From positions 1 to 63,266 of the forward strand of contig NZ_LRRH01000119.1 in the NCBI RefSeq assembly GCF_001646785.1: a stretch of 63,266 bases of DNA, given 5' to 3'. A program made the position numbers and the translations under genes. The DNA is from Rhodococcus phenolicus. GTDB taxonomy: Bacteria > Actinomycetota > Actinomycetes > Mycobacteriales > Mycobacteriaceae. Below, piece by piece: positions 1 to 20,980 of the stretch; the stretch's first letter is position 1, and every line of letters starts with the position of its first letter. The notes under the pieces were generated by a model that saw only the letters and a program-made list of their open reading frames with translations, ran no database searches and was not told where the DNA came from.

Positions 1-80
1 CCGACCTGTTCACCACCCGGTCCGACGAGTCGGACCTCGGGAACTCGGATGCGTTCGTTGATGCGAGTCTCAGCGCTGAT
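1..80 (-). CDS. infC: Translation initiation factor IF-3, 5' end only (AUC start)
   Basis: The minus strand reads [17 protein letters not shown] and then [11 protein letters not shown], the conserved N-terminus of bacterial IF-3, which binds the 30S subunit and proofreads initiator tRNA. The gene runs off the left edge, so only about 26 codons are visible. I place the start at an ATC codon (80-78) because a full AGGAGG lies 4 nt upstream and no ATG occurs in frame nearby. Rare AUU/AUC/AUA starts are a known hallmark of infC and allow autoregulation in E. coli. The reading frame stays open upstream, so a longer GTG-initiated form cannot be excluded. Confidence 0.85.
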   Translation of the reverse strand, partial: MSAETRINERIRVPEVRLVGPGGEQV

Positions 81-476
81 GGGGCCTCCTAGGTAGAGCG
101 GTGCGGTCTGTTGACCGCGCCGCAGCACGCGGGGCCCGACATTCCTCGACGAAAAGACCCCGCTGCGGTGCTTCAAGCGCCACGCGGGGTCCGATTACCG
201 ACCGGCCCGAAGAACCGGCAGCCGAAGCTGCACGCTCGTCGCCCGCCATCACGGCGAGTCACCCACAGCACACGAGGCGCGGGGCGGACCGGACCACTGA
301 GCTGCAACGATGTGCCGCCAGAGGTGGGAGTCGGACTCCACTTTGCTGCCCACGCGTGTTCCACGTGGGCGGTCGTGACATCAAGAGTAGCAAATCTGCA
401 CGTGAGGTTCGAATCGGGCAGCGCCGGGGCCGACCCGAGAACGGTCCACCGGAACCGGGGTGGGATCCTCGACGGC
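81..476. other. infC / DUF1844 divergent intergenic region
   Basis: About 396 bp separate the two divergent genes, long for such a compact stretch. On the infC side it would form a leader that contains a terminator-like hairpin (152-191) and an open frame of 60 codons (252-70, GTG start) that ends 8 nt inside infC in another frame. No convincing protein homology was seen in that frame. On the DUF1844 side no clear promoter or Shine-Dalgarno was recognised beyond a GGTGGGA about 14 nt before the ATG. Confidence 0.5.
152..191 (-). terminator. Terminator-like hairpin in the infC leader (possible attenuator)
   Basis: On the minus strand GACCCCGC (191-184) pairs perfectly with GCGGGGTC (163-156), separated by 20 nt, and is followed at once by TTTT (155-152). 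It lies about 72 nt upstream of the infC start codon and points the same way. This is the layout of a transcription attenuator. It could also be the terminator of a short leader transcript or a chance GC-rich stem; the eight-pair stem and four-T tail are modest. Confidence 0.4.
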
Positions 477-827
477 ATGACCGACACCCCCGAGACGCCC
501 GCCGACGACGTTCGCGACCTGGCCGAGATCCCCGCCGTCGAGGTGATCAGCCGCGCCGCGGTGATGCTGATGAGTTCCGCTGCCGAGAAGCTGGGCCTCG
601 GCGACGAGAACCCCGACGACAGCGTCCACCTCGACCTCGACGAAGCGCGACGCGTCATCACCGCGCTGGCCGGACTGGTCACCGCGTCCGTCGAGTACCT
701 CGGGCCGCACGCCGGACCCATCCGTGAGGGACTGCAGGCGCTGCAGAAGGCGTTCCGCGAGGCGTCGGCGCATCCCGACGAGCCCGGCAAGGGACCCGGC
801 GAGAAGTACACCGGCCCCGTCTACTGA
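477..827 (+). CDS. DUF1844 domain protein
   Basis: This predicted 116-residue, acidic, soluble protein has the DUF1844 pattern: a central helical stretch with VISRAAVMLMSSAAEKLG and later LDEARRVITALAGLV. I start it at the ATG that opens MTDTPETPADD, because the frame upstream is open but reads like non-coding sequence. The family is conserved in Actinobacteria and found close to infC/uvrA; its function is unknown. It is divergent from infC and convergent with uvrA, whose stop lies 66 bp downstream. Confidence 0.8.
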   Translation: MTDTPETPADDVRDLAEIPAVEVISRAAVMLMSSAAEKLGLGDENPDDSVHLDLDEARRVITALAGLVTASVEYLGPHAGPIREGLQALQKAFREASAHPDEPGKGPGEKYTGPVY

Positions 828-892
828 CGAGCGAAGGGCGCCGCGGCCGGAACGTCGAGTCCCGCCGCGGCGCGCTTTCGACCCGGGAGCGC

Positions 893-3820
<2,928 letters not shown>

Positions 3821-3860
3821 GCCACGTCCTTCCTTCGGACCTCGCACCTGGTGGGTGCGG

Positions 3861-3914
3861 ACAGTCCGGTTGTGTTTCGAGGAGCCGGCGCCGAATCGCG
3901 CGACACCGGACTGT
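3861..3914. repeat. 10-bp perfect inverted repeat between uvrA and the MBL gene
   Basis: ACAGTCCGGT (3861-3870) is repeated in inverse as ACCGGACTGT (3905-3914) with 34 bp between. It lies in the divergent promoter region, 40-95 bp upstream of uvrA. It could be a regulator site bridging both promoters or a hairpin in the uvrA leader; nothing identifies the binder. Confidence 0.4.
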
Positions 3915-3985
3915 GCCATGGTAGGCGCGCCCACCGACACGTTCCTGTTCTCAACCTCCTCACCTCGGCAGATGTTCCCCGGCGG

Positions 3986-3991
3986 TAACGT
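3986..3991 (+). promoter_or_regulatory. Putative -10 box of a leaderless promoter (MBL gene)
   Basis: TAACGT ends 7 nt before the ATG at 3999 and no Shine-Dalgarno is present, so transcription would begin at or next to the start codon, as is common in mycobacteria and rhodococci. Confidence 0.5.
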
Positions 3992-3998
3992 TCACCAC

Positions 3999-4688
3999 AT
4001 GACGCAGCAGCCCGTGACCATCGACGACCACTACACCGGGGAGGTCTCCCCCGGCGGCCCCGCGCAGCGCCGTACGATCCCCGGCGCGACCATCGTCAAG
4101 CTCTCCGTCGGCCAGATGGACAACAACACCTACCTCATCACCGACACCGCGACCGGCAAGTCACTGTTCATCGACGCCGCGAACCAGCCGGACCTGCTCG
4201 TCGGCTACCTCGCAGAGAACGCACCGAAACTCGAGCTGATCGTCACCACGCACCAGCACTGGGATCACTGGCAGGGGCTCGAGCAGGTCGCCGAGGCCAC
4301 CGGTGTGCCGACCGCCGCGCATCCGCTCGACGCCGAGCCGCTGCCCGTCACCCCTGCCCGGATGCTCATGGAGGGCGACACCGTCGAGATCGGTGAGCTG
4401 TCGTTCGAGGTGCTGCACCTGTCCGGGCACACCCCCGGCTCGATCGCCCTGGTCCTCGAGGAGCAGGGCACCGGCCGGCACCACGTGTTCACCGGTGACT
4501 GTCTGTTCCCCGGCGGCATCGGCAAGACCGCCGATCAGGAGAAGTTCACGTCGCTGCTCGACGACGTCGAGACGAAGCTGTTCGGCCGTTTCGGCGACGA
4601 CACCGTCATCTACCCGGGGCACGGCAAGGACTCGACGCTCGGCGCCGAGCGCCCGCACCTCGGTGAGTGGCGCGAGCGCGGCTGGTAA
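3999..4688 (+). CDS. Metallo-beta-lactamase-fold hydrolase (glyoxalase II-like)
   Basis: The 229-residue protein carries the metal-binding motif THQHWDHW (HxHxDH), then LSGHTPGS, FTGDCLFPGGIG and IYPGHGKDST, the ordered histidine and aspartate ligands of hydroxyacylglutathione hydrolase-like enzymes. It should bind two metal ions and hydrolyse a thioester or similar ester; the substrate is unknown. The same type of gene stands next to uvrA in M. tuberculosis (Rv1637c, from memory), so it belongs to the conserved core. I start at the ATG of MTQQPVTIDD because a TAACGT -10 box sits just upstream, suggesting leaderless expression. Confidence 0.9.
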   Translation: MTQQPVTIDDHYTGEVSPGGPAQRRTIPGATIVKLSVGQMDNNTYLITDTATGKSLFIDAANQPDLLVGYLAENAPKLELIVTTHQHWDHWQGLEQVAEATGVPTAAHPLDAEPLPVTPARMLMEGDTVEIGELSFEVLHLSGHTPGSIALVLEEQGTGRHHVFTGDCLFPGGIGKTADQEKFTSLLDDVETKLFGRFGDDTVIYPGHGKDSTLGAERPHLGEWRERGW

Positions 4689-4780
4689 CTGCGGCCCGAC
4701 ATCCGTTCCGGCGCGACCCTGCAGGCGGTCCGAAATCGGCGCGGAATTCACCGGAATCGTCCTGGGGACGTTCGACGTCC

Positions 4781-5219
4781 GCTCCGTGTACCGTGCAGGT
4801 CCTCGGTAACTCGGAGAAGACGTGGACGGTGGCAGGCCACCACTACGTCCTCGTCTCGGTCGAGGACTTGGAACCGGGATCCACCAAGCGCTACGAGGTA
4901 CGTCTGGATGGGCGCGAGGTGTGGCCGCATCCCGGCGACGACGCGTCCCTGATTCGAACGCACAGTGCCGGCGACCGGTTCGCCGGTACCGGCCACCCCA
5001 TCACCTGGAACAGGGGGGCCGGTCCGACATTCGGAAACCGGGTCGCCACGCTCCGAGTCGAAGGTCGCGCTGCGCATCTGACCATCGAGCGGACAGTGAC
5101 AGCCTTGTCTTCCGACGGGGTGCCCGCCGTGGAGAAACCTCCGGCGCGCACCGCCGACGGCGACGAAACCGGCGACGCGGTGGTGTGCAGCGCGGCCGGT
5201 CAGGAACACCTGACTGGCC
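4781..5219 (+). pseudogene. Internally deleted remnant of a PhoD/DUF7800-type phosphatase
   Basis: One open frame reads TVQVLGNSEKTWTVAGHHYV, then LEPGSTKRYEVRLDGREVWP and LIRTHSAGDRF, which resembles the N-terminal beta-sandwich domain of actinobacterial alkaline-phosphatase-family proteins. Directly after (about 4980) it continues with GPTFGNRVATLRVEGRAAHL and IERTV, which resembles their extreme C-terminus. The whole metallophosphatase core between the two is missing, and no start codon or upstream half of the first domain remains. I infer a gene destroyed by a 5' truncation and a large in-frame internal deletion. It marks the left edge of the accessory block. Confidence 0.55.
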
Positions 5220-5224
5220 TGGGC

Positions 5225-5491
5225 TTATCGATGGCCCTCCCCCGCTGTGCCGTCCTGCGACTGCCCTTCGCCCGTCGTCGACCCATCCTCCGACTCGACG
5301 AGGTCGGCAAACGCGGTACCCGAGACCATTCCGTCGGTTCCCGGCACCGTCACCGTAGGTCTGGCACCGGGCTCGTACATCTGCTGAATCTCGTGTGCCT
5401 GTTCCAGCGCATCACGTTTCGTGTCGTCGTCGAGGTCGTCGAAATCGTCGGGTTTCCGATCTTCGTCCACAGCACTCGCTCCGATCGTCAC
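5225..5491 (-). CDS. Small acidic hypothetical protein
   Basis: The 88-residue product is strongly acidic (DDFDDLDDDTKRDALEQAHE near residues 15-34) with a central conserved-looking part (EIQQMYEPGARPTVTVPG, then GTAFADLVE) and a low-complexity tail. The composition and the position-specific GC pattern look like coding sequence on this strand, whereas the plus strand across it reads as arginine-rich shadow. The GTG at 5491 has only a weak GGGGAA upstream; a second GTG seven codons later follows GGAGCGA and may be the true start. No function is recognised; it looks like a cytosolic actinobacterial orphan. Confidence 0.6.
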   Translation of the reverse strand: MTIGASAVDEDRKPDDFDDLDDDTKRDALEQAHEIQQMYEPGARPTVTVPGTDGMVSGTAFADLVESEDGSTTGEGQSQDGTAGEGHR

Positions 5492-5878
5492 TGTTTCCCC
5501 GCGGAACAGGGCCTCCGGTCCAGAATCCTCCGTCGGCGGTACTGGGACGCCGTTTCGGCCCGACCGATCTCGGTCCTGCCGGAGGGAAAGAGGGGGCTAC
5601 CCTCGCGAACACCCGGGCGGCGGGTGCGGCAGCGCTCGAGGTGGCGGTCACGTTCTCTCGGTGCGCGGTGTGCATGGCCGCGTCTCCTCGTCTCGGGCCT
5701 CCCGCCTGCACGGAAGGGAGGATCCGTCCACACGACCGCCCCATGCGGCGGACGTCATCGATCACGCGAGAGGAATCTGCACCGGCGATGCATGGAACCC
5801 TGCTTCCGGGGCAGGAGCCGCGGATAGAATCGAGGCTCTGCGACGGCACGGGGGGCGCTCGGCTAGGAGCTGACTCTG
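5492..5878. other. Intergenic region upstream of the PKS gene
   Basis: These 387 bp hold the start regions of two divergent genes. On the plus strand TAGAAT (5825-5830) could be a -10 box about 49 nt before the PKS ATG, and AGGAG lies 9 nt before that ATG. On the minus strand an open frame starting at 5675 has a good GAGGAGA site but its product (MHTAHRENVTATSSAAAPA and on) overlaps the acidic gene and matches nothing I know. No repeat or operator stands out. Confidence 0.4.
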
Positions 5879-16405
<10,527 letters not shown>

Positions 16406-16421
16406 ATGTGACCCTGCCCCG

Positions 16422-18020
16422 TCAGAGTGGCGTCGAACCGTTCGGCGCGGTGGCCCGCCTCCCGTCGGCTCGGACCATGCGGAACGAGTTGGCGAAGCCG
16501 AGCAGTCCCGCGGCGAGCGGGACGAGCAGCGCGACCTGCAGGGCGAGCGGGCGCGCGTCGGTGTTGATCCGGACGACCTCGTCCCGGATCGCCGGGGGCT
16601 GACCGGCGAGCAACTCCTCGAGCTGGGTGTTGCTCATGACCTCCGCGTCCTCCTCGAGTACCTGCGCGACGCGTTGCTGCTCGGCGGGCGGCAGCACGTC
16701 GCTCGACTCCGCCATCGACGTGAACGTGATCGACAGGGTCGCGAGCAGGATCGCACCGGCGAAGGCCAGACCGAACGACAGGCCGAACGAGCCGGCCGCC
16801 GAGTTGGTGCCGGCCGCTTCGCTGACCCGCTCCTCCGAGATCGGCGCGAGCGTGTAGTTGTTCAGCTGCGAGACCAGCAGGCCCAGACCGGAGCCGGCGA
16901 CCGCGAGCGGCAGCAGCAGTCCCCACCCGAAGTCGGCGCGGGGCACGATCGGGACGAGCACCGCGATCCCGATCGTGACGAGCAGGAATCCCCACCTGAT
17001 GATGGTGCTGGGTTGGCGACCTCCTGCCCTCTTCCCGGCGAGCAGCGCCACGGCGAACATGCTGAGGGAGAGCGGGGCGAGCGACAGGCCCGCCTGCATG
17101 GCGTTGTATTCGAGCACCATCTGCAGATAGATCGGCAGTGCGATCATGACGCCGCCGAGCGCGATCTGTTGCAGCATCTGACCGGTGACGCCGAGCCGGA
17201 AGACCTTCGACCGGAACAGATCCGGATCCAGTAGCGCCGACGCGCCGCGGCGTTTGCGCCGCACCAACCAGAAGGCGAGACCGGTGAGGGCGGCCGCGCC
17301 GAGGACGAGGAGTCCGGCGACCGATTCGCCGCCCTCCTGCCACACCAGGATGCCCAGCACGATGCCGCCCATGCCGACCACCGACAGGAGCGCCCCGACC
17401 CCGTCGACCCCCCGCGATCCGGTGTAGGGCACGTCCCGGACGAGTCCGATACCGGACAGCACGACCGCGATGATCACCACTTCGAGCACGAACGCGATGC
17501 GCCAGGACAGGTAGGTGGTGATGAATCCGCCGAGCAGTGGTCCGACGGCCGCGGCGATCGCCGCGGCGGCACCGACGAGCGCGTAGACCTTCTTCTGCGC
17601 GTCGCCTTCGAAGTTGCCGTGGACGAGGGACTGCATCGCGGGGAGCAGCAACGAGGCACCGATCCCGCCGATGACGGCCCAGAAGACGATCACGGCCGTC
17701 AGGCCCTGGGCGAAAGCCATCGCCGTCGCACCCGTCGCATAGCCGAGCAGGCCCAGTACGTAGGCGCGTTTACGGCCGATGAGATCTCCGACCTTGCTGC
17801 CGATGAGGATGAACGCGGCCGACACGAGTGCTTCGAGCGCGATGGCGGCCTGCACGCCGCTGACGGTCGTGCCGAGGTCGCGGACGACCGCGGAGATGGA
17901 CACGTTCATGAGGGAGGTGTCCACAACCAGCACGAACATTGCCATCGCGAGCAGGATCGCGAGCAGCGCCGGATGGCCTGAGCTCCGATCGGAACCGCTG
18001 GTCGTCGACTCTTCGGTCAT
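16422..18020 (-). CDS. MFS multidrug exporter, DHA2 (14-TM) family
   Basis: The 532-residue membrane protein begins its first helix at ALLAILLAMAMFVLVVDTSL and shows the family motif GSKVGDLIGRKRAY in the 2-3 loop, then many hydrophobic segments consistent with 14 helices as in EmrB/QacA proton antiporters. A long extracellular loop near residues 440-490 separates the last two helices. It is transcribed towards the PKS and the two stop codons are 16 bp apart. Export of the polyketide is a reasonable inference but not shown. I prefer the ATG of MTEESTTSG at 18020, although its ribosome site is weak; a GTG 39 bp upstream would add 13 residues. Confidence 0.88.
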   Translation of the reverse strand: MTEESTTSGSDRSSGHPALLAILLAMAMFVLVVDTSLMNVSISAVVRDLGTTVSGVQAAIALEALVSAAFILIGSKVGDLIGRKRAYVLGLLGYATGATAMAFAQGLTAVIVFWAVIGGIGASLLLPAMQSLVHGNFEGDAQKKVYALVGAAAAIAAAVGPLLGGFITTYLSWRIAFVLEVVIIAVVLSGIGLVRDVPYTGSRGVDGVGALLSVVGMGGIVLGILVWQEGGESVAGLLVLGAAALTGLAFWLVRRKRRGASALLDPDLFRSKVFRLGVTGQMLQQIALGGVMIALPIYLQMVLEYNAMQAGLSLAPLSLSMFAVALLAGKRAGGRQPSTIIRWGFLLVTIGIAVLVPIVPRADFGWGLLLPLAVAGSGLGLLVSQLNNYTLAPISEERVSEAAGTNSAAGSFGLSFGLAFAGAILLATLSITFTSMAESSDVLPPAEQQRVAQVLEEDAEVMSNTQLEELLAGQPPAIRDEVVRINTDARPLALQVALLVPLAAGLLGFANSFRMVRADGRRATAPNGSTPL

Positions 18021-18430
18021 GTCAGCCCACCGTTTCGGCAGTCGCGAATTCCTCCGCACAACATTGGCGATCCCTTGCTGAGATCAGAGCGTACGCGCCG
18101 TTCCCCTGAACGGAACCGTATCGACCACACGAGACTTCACGCGCGTGGGCGGGCGATTCCCCGGTTCCACCGACCGTGGGGGCGCGGCGAGCGGGGCATG
18201 TCCGCGCGCTCTCCCCGCACGGACGAGAGTCGGCCGCGCCGAAACACCAAGAGCCACACGTCCACCCACTGCACGCGGTCACCTCGCGTCGCGATCGTGA
18301 CCTCCGGCGCCGGAAATCACCCCGGCATGCCCTGCAGCGCGAACAGCCAACAGCCGGAAAACATTCGGATCTTCATATCGTCAGCCCACGTTTCACGACG
18401 CCGTCGTCGACAGCGAGAAGGAGCGAGATC
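18021..18430. other. Intergenic region between exporter and degraded locus
   Basis: About 410 bp without a convincing gene. Near its right end an AT-richer stretch with TATCGT (around 18377) and AAGGAG just before 18431 look like the promoter and ribosome site of the truncated gene that follows. Nothing else is recognised. Confidence 0.4.
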
Positions 18431-18607
18431 ATGGATTCCACCGAGTCCGTAGCGGAATCGGTACGACCAGGAGACTGGGTCGACACCGGCTTCGGTCTGG
18501 CCGACATCGACCACTCGCACCGGGCGCACAGATCACCCTCCCGGCGATGCGCACCTGGTCGTCCTGGCCGCTGTTCGCCAAATCCGCCGCCTGCGGCGAC
18601 GACCTGA
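18431..18607 (+). pseudogene. Head of an unknown gene, fused out of frame to a transporter-gene fragment
   Basis: An ATG with a good AAGGAG site opens MDSTESVAESVRPGDWVDTG, followed by FGLADIDHSHRA, about 30 residues that look like genuine protein. At about 18521 the DNA switches to a copy of the neighbouring binding-protein gene in a different frame, and the ORF then reads arginine/proline-rich shadow to a stop at 18607. I take it as the surviving 5' end of a deleted gene. I do not recognise the family from this short head. Confidence 0.45.
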
Positions 18608-18731
18608 CCCGCAAGCGCCTCTACGAGACCGCGCGCAACGAAACCGCCTGGACCGGCGGCGGCCTGCACGCCGCCTCCGACCTGCAGAACCCGATTCCCC
18701 CGCAGCCGTATTTCAACACTCAGAAGGCGAC
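18521..18731 (+). pseudogene. Truncated copy of the ABC substrate-binding protein gene
   Basis: These 211 bp align with 20517-20730 of the intact downstream gene in the same orientation, about nine of ten bases identical by eye, with one 3-bp in-frame deletion. The copy still reads MRTWSSWPLFAKSAACGDDL without stops in the equivalent frame, so it seems to come from a once functional paralogue. Both ends break abruptly: on the left into an unrelated gene head, on the right into the 3' end of a TetR gene on the other strand. Confidence 0.85.
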
Positions 18732-19207
18732 GCCCGGATCGGGTTCGCCGTCCCTGCGGAACTGGTCGACGATGCCGACGACCACGGCGCGGAGCGTGTC
18801 GAACAGGGTGTCGGCGTCCTCCCCGAGGTGCAGGTGCTCGGCGCTCTCGACCCGAATCGCGCGATCGAAGGCAACCGCGTACGGATACTCCCGGGTGACC
18901 CGGCCGCCTCGTCGAACAAGGCCGTCAGTTTGCCCACTACGCCGTCCGCACCGGTCGCAGCCTCGGTGAGCCGCGGCACCGCGACATCGGCGATTTCGCC
19001 GAACGCGGCCTTGACGAGTTCGGACTTGTTCGGGAAATAGTGATACAGGCTTCCGCTGGTGGTCCCCGCTGTCCGAGCGATCTCGCGAATCGTCGCCCGC
19101 ACGTAGCCGACCTCGGCGACGCTGCGCATCGCCGCCGCCAGGATCCTCTGCCGAGTCGCTTCGCCACTCGCCCCCACGGGCCGGCCCAGCGGTGGTCGAG
19201 TGGTCAA
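18720..19207 (-). pseudogene. TetR-family regulator, frameshifted and truncated
   Basis: From a TTG start (19207) with GGGAG 8 nt upstream, the frame reads a typical TetR DNA-binding domain: TRQRILAAAMRSVAEVGYVR, then TIREIARTAGTTSGSLYHYF and PNKSELVKAAF. After LTALFDEAA (about 18905) the original frame is lost; the ligand domain continues one base out of register as REYPYAVAFDRAIRVESAEH and LHLGEDADTLFDTL. One base seems missing in a GGCCGGG run. The C-terminus ends inside the transporter-gene fragment, so the normal tail is also gone. A sequencing error could explain the frameshift but not the truncation. Confidence 0.75.
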
Positions 19208-19468
19208 TCCTGCGTCTCCCGGTGCGGTGGAATCGTTTCGCAGAGCATCCCACACCGCGGCCGCAGCGGCGCCGGTCCCACGCGGGTACCTCGCGGCCGA
19301 AATGCCCGATCGGGTTCCGCGAAAACCCTCCCGGCCGAACCGAGAGGCAATATCTTCGTTCTCCAAGTCGGAGAGGAAAGTTTCCCTACGGGGTGAGGGA
19401 CTTTCTACCATCCGACTTCCTGCCCGATCACCGCGGTCGCGCAGGTCCACCGGAGCGGGGGGACACTC
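19208..19468. other. Intergenic region between TetR remnant and binding protein
   Basis: These 261 bp carry the start of the TetR remnant on one side and, near the other end, the nested stem-loop at 19365-19418 upstream of the binding-protein gene. No gene is seen. Confidence 0.4.
19365..19418 (+). repeat. Nested inverted repeat upstream of the binding-protein gene
   Basis: AAGTCGGA (19365-19372) pairs with TCCGACTT (19411-19418), and inside it GAAAGT (19376-19381) with ACTTTC (19400-19405) and CCCT (19384-19387) with AGGG (19396-19399). The whole folds into one long interrupted stem ending 50 nt before the GTG. It could be an operator pair, an mRNA leader structure or the terminator of a lost upstream gene; it has no T tract. 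Confidence 0.5.
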
Positions 19469-20872
19469 GTGAAGCGACATCATCCATTCCGTGTCGGACA
19501 GCGGCGCGTCGTCGTCGCCGTCGCGGCGATCGCGTTGCTCGCTGCCGGCTGTAGCGGCCGCAGCGGCACGGAATCCGACAGTGCCGGCGGCTCCGGCAGC
19601 GACTCGTCCTCGGAGGTCTCCGCGGACTTCGGCGACCTCACCGACATCTGCCAGGACGGCGACGCCTCCACCGCCACCACCCAGGGCGTCACCGCCGAAC
19701 AGATCGAAGTCGGCGTCTTCACCGACATGGGCTTCACCAAGAACTCCGAATTCGTCGACGCCGCAAACGTCTTCACCTCCTGGTGCAACGACAACGGCGG
19801 CATCAACGGCCGCACCCTCGTCGCCAACACCCGCGACGCCAAACTCATGGAACCGCGCCAACGCATGATCGAAGCCTGCCGCGAGGACTTCGCCCTCGTC
19901 GGCGGCGGCGCCGGACTCGACGCCCTCGGCGTCAAGGAACGCCTGGGCTGCCTGCTCCCGAGCTTCCCCGCCCAGGCCGTCCAGGAACGCTCCGCCGGCG
20001 CCGACCTCGAGATCAGCGCCTCACCGTCGAAGGTCCCGGGGTACGACAACTACACCGGTTTCCGCACGTGGACGGTGAACGAGGCCTATCCGGATTCGAA
20101 ACAGGCCGTGGGTCTGATCAACGGGGATTCGGCGATCACCAAAGCGGTTCAGCAGATGACGCTCGAGACGCTCGATGCGATCGGCGCAAAGGTCGTCTAC
20201 AACGAGCTGTACCCGACCATGGGTGTCTCGGACTGGACGCCCTACGCACAGGCCATCAAGAACAACGGGGTCAAGGGCCTGATCTTCATGGGCAGCTTCG
20301 ACCAGCTCGCCAAGCTCGAAGAGGTCCTGACCAACATGGACTACAAGCTCGACTGGATCGACCCGAACAACAACGCCTACAACGCCCAGTTCATCGAGCT
20401 GCTCGGCAGATCCGCCGACTTCCAGAACAACCTCGTCGACCTCAGCGGTGTGGCACCCCTCGAGAGCGACGAACCCGCCGTCGAGCAGCTGAAGGAGCTG
20501 TACGCCAAGTACGCCCCGGACGCGCAGATCACCCTCCCGGCGATGCGCGCCTGGTCGTCCTGGCTGCTGTTCGCCAAATCCGCCGCCGCCTGCGGCGACG
20601 ACCTGACCCGCACGTGCCTCTACGAGACCGCACGCGGCGAAACCGCCTGGACCGGCGGCGGCCTGCACGCCGCCTCCGACCTGCAGAACCCGATCCCGCC
20701 CCAGCCGTGCTTCAACGTCGAGAAGGCCACATCGGAGGGCTGGACCACCGCCGACTTCAACCCGGACAGCGGCCTGTACCGGTGCGACATCCCCGCCCGG
20801 AAGTTCACCGCCGACTTCGGCGCACCCATGACCCTCGCGGACGTCGGCAAAACCATGGACGACGTGCAGTAG
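19469..20872 (+). CDS. ABC transporter substrate-binding lipoprotein (branched-chain amino acid type)
   Basis: The 467-residue protein starts with a basic stretch and hydrophobic helix ending in the lipobox LLAAGC, so it should be lipid-anchored outside the membrane. A serine/glycine/aspartate linker (residues 32-52) leads to a Peripla_BP_6-like fold (IEVGVFTDMGF, then NDNGGINGRTL, AVGLINGDSAITK, GVKGLIFMGSFDQLAKLEEV). No permease or ATPase gene is adjacent, so its membrane partners must be elsewhere or lost. The GTG start follows a GGGGGGAC stretch. A decayed partial copy lies 2 kb upstream. The ligand is unknown; related proteins bind amides, amino acids or larger hydrophobic acids. Confidence 0.88.
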   Translation: MKRHHPFRVGQRRVVVAVAAIALLAAGCSGRSGTESDSAGGSGSDSSSEVSADFGDLTDICQDGDASTATTQGVTAEQIEVGVFTDMGFTKNSEFVDAANVFTSWCNDNGGINGRTLVANTRDAKLMEPRQRMIEACREDFALVGGGAGLDALGVKERLGCLLPSFPAQAVQERSAGADLEISASPSKVPGYDNYTGFRTWTVNEAYPDSKQAVGLINGDSAITKAVQQMTLETLDAIGAKVVYNELYPTMGVSDWTPYAQAIKNNGVKGLIFMGSFDQLAKLEEVLTNMDYKLDWIDPNNNAYNAQFIELLGRSADFQNNLVDLSGVAPLESDEPAVEQLKELYAKYAPDAQITLPAMRAWSSWLLFAKSAAACGDDLTRTCLYETARGETAWTGGGLHAASDLQNPIPPQPCFNVEKATSEGWTTADFNPDSGLYRCDIPARKFTADFGAPMTLADVGKTMDDVQ

Positions 20873-20893
20873 CCGCCGGCACCGGAACGGTGT

Positions 20894-20918
20894 GGCCTCG
20901 GGGATCCACCCCGGGGCC
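20894..20918 (+). terminator. GC-rich hairpin after the binding-protein gene
   Basis: GGCCTCGGGG (20894-20903) pairs with CCCCGGGGCC (20909-20918) over a 5-nt loop with one wobble pair, 22 nt after the stop. There is no T tract, as is usual for actinobacterial terminators. Confidence 0.55.
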
Positions 20919-20980
20919 GCGCCGTCGGGCCTCCACCCGCCCGGGAACGGGGACTAACCTGATCCCGGGAGGAACGAGGC

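Noticed and set aside
3821-3998. LexA/SOS box upstream of uvrA
   Set aside because: No TCGAAC-N4-GTTCGA-like sequence is present here or in the uvrB/DUF402 gap.
5412-5675. Minus-strand frame with GAGGAGA site, product MHTAHRENVTATSSAAAPA
   Set aside because: Good ribosome site, but it overlaps the acidic gene in another frame, has no homology I recognise, and becomes low-complexity; chance is likely.
16422-20872. Insertion sequence as cause of the decayed region
   Set aside because: No transposase fragment, terminal inverted repeat or target duplication was found around the duplicated 211 bp.
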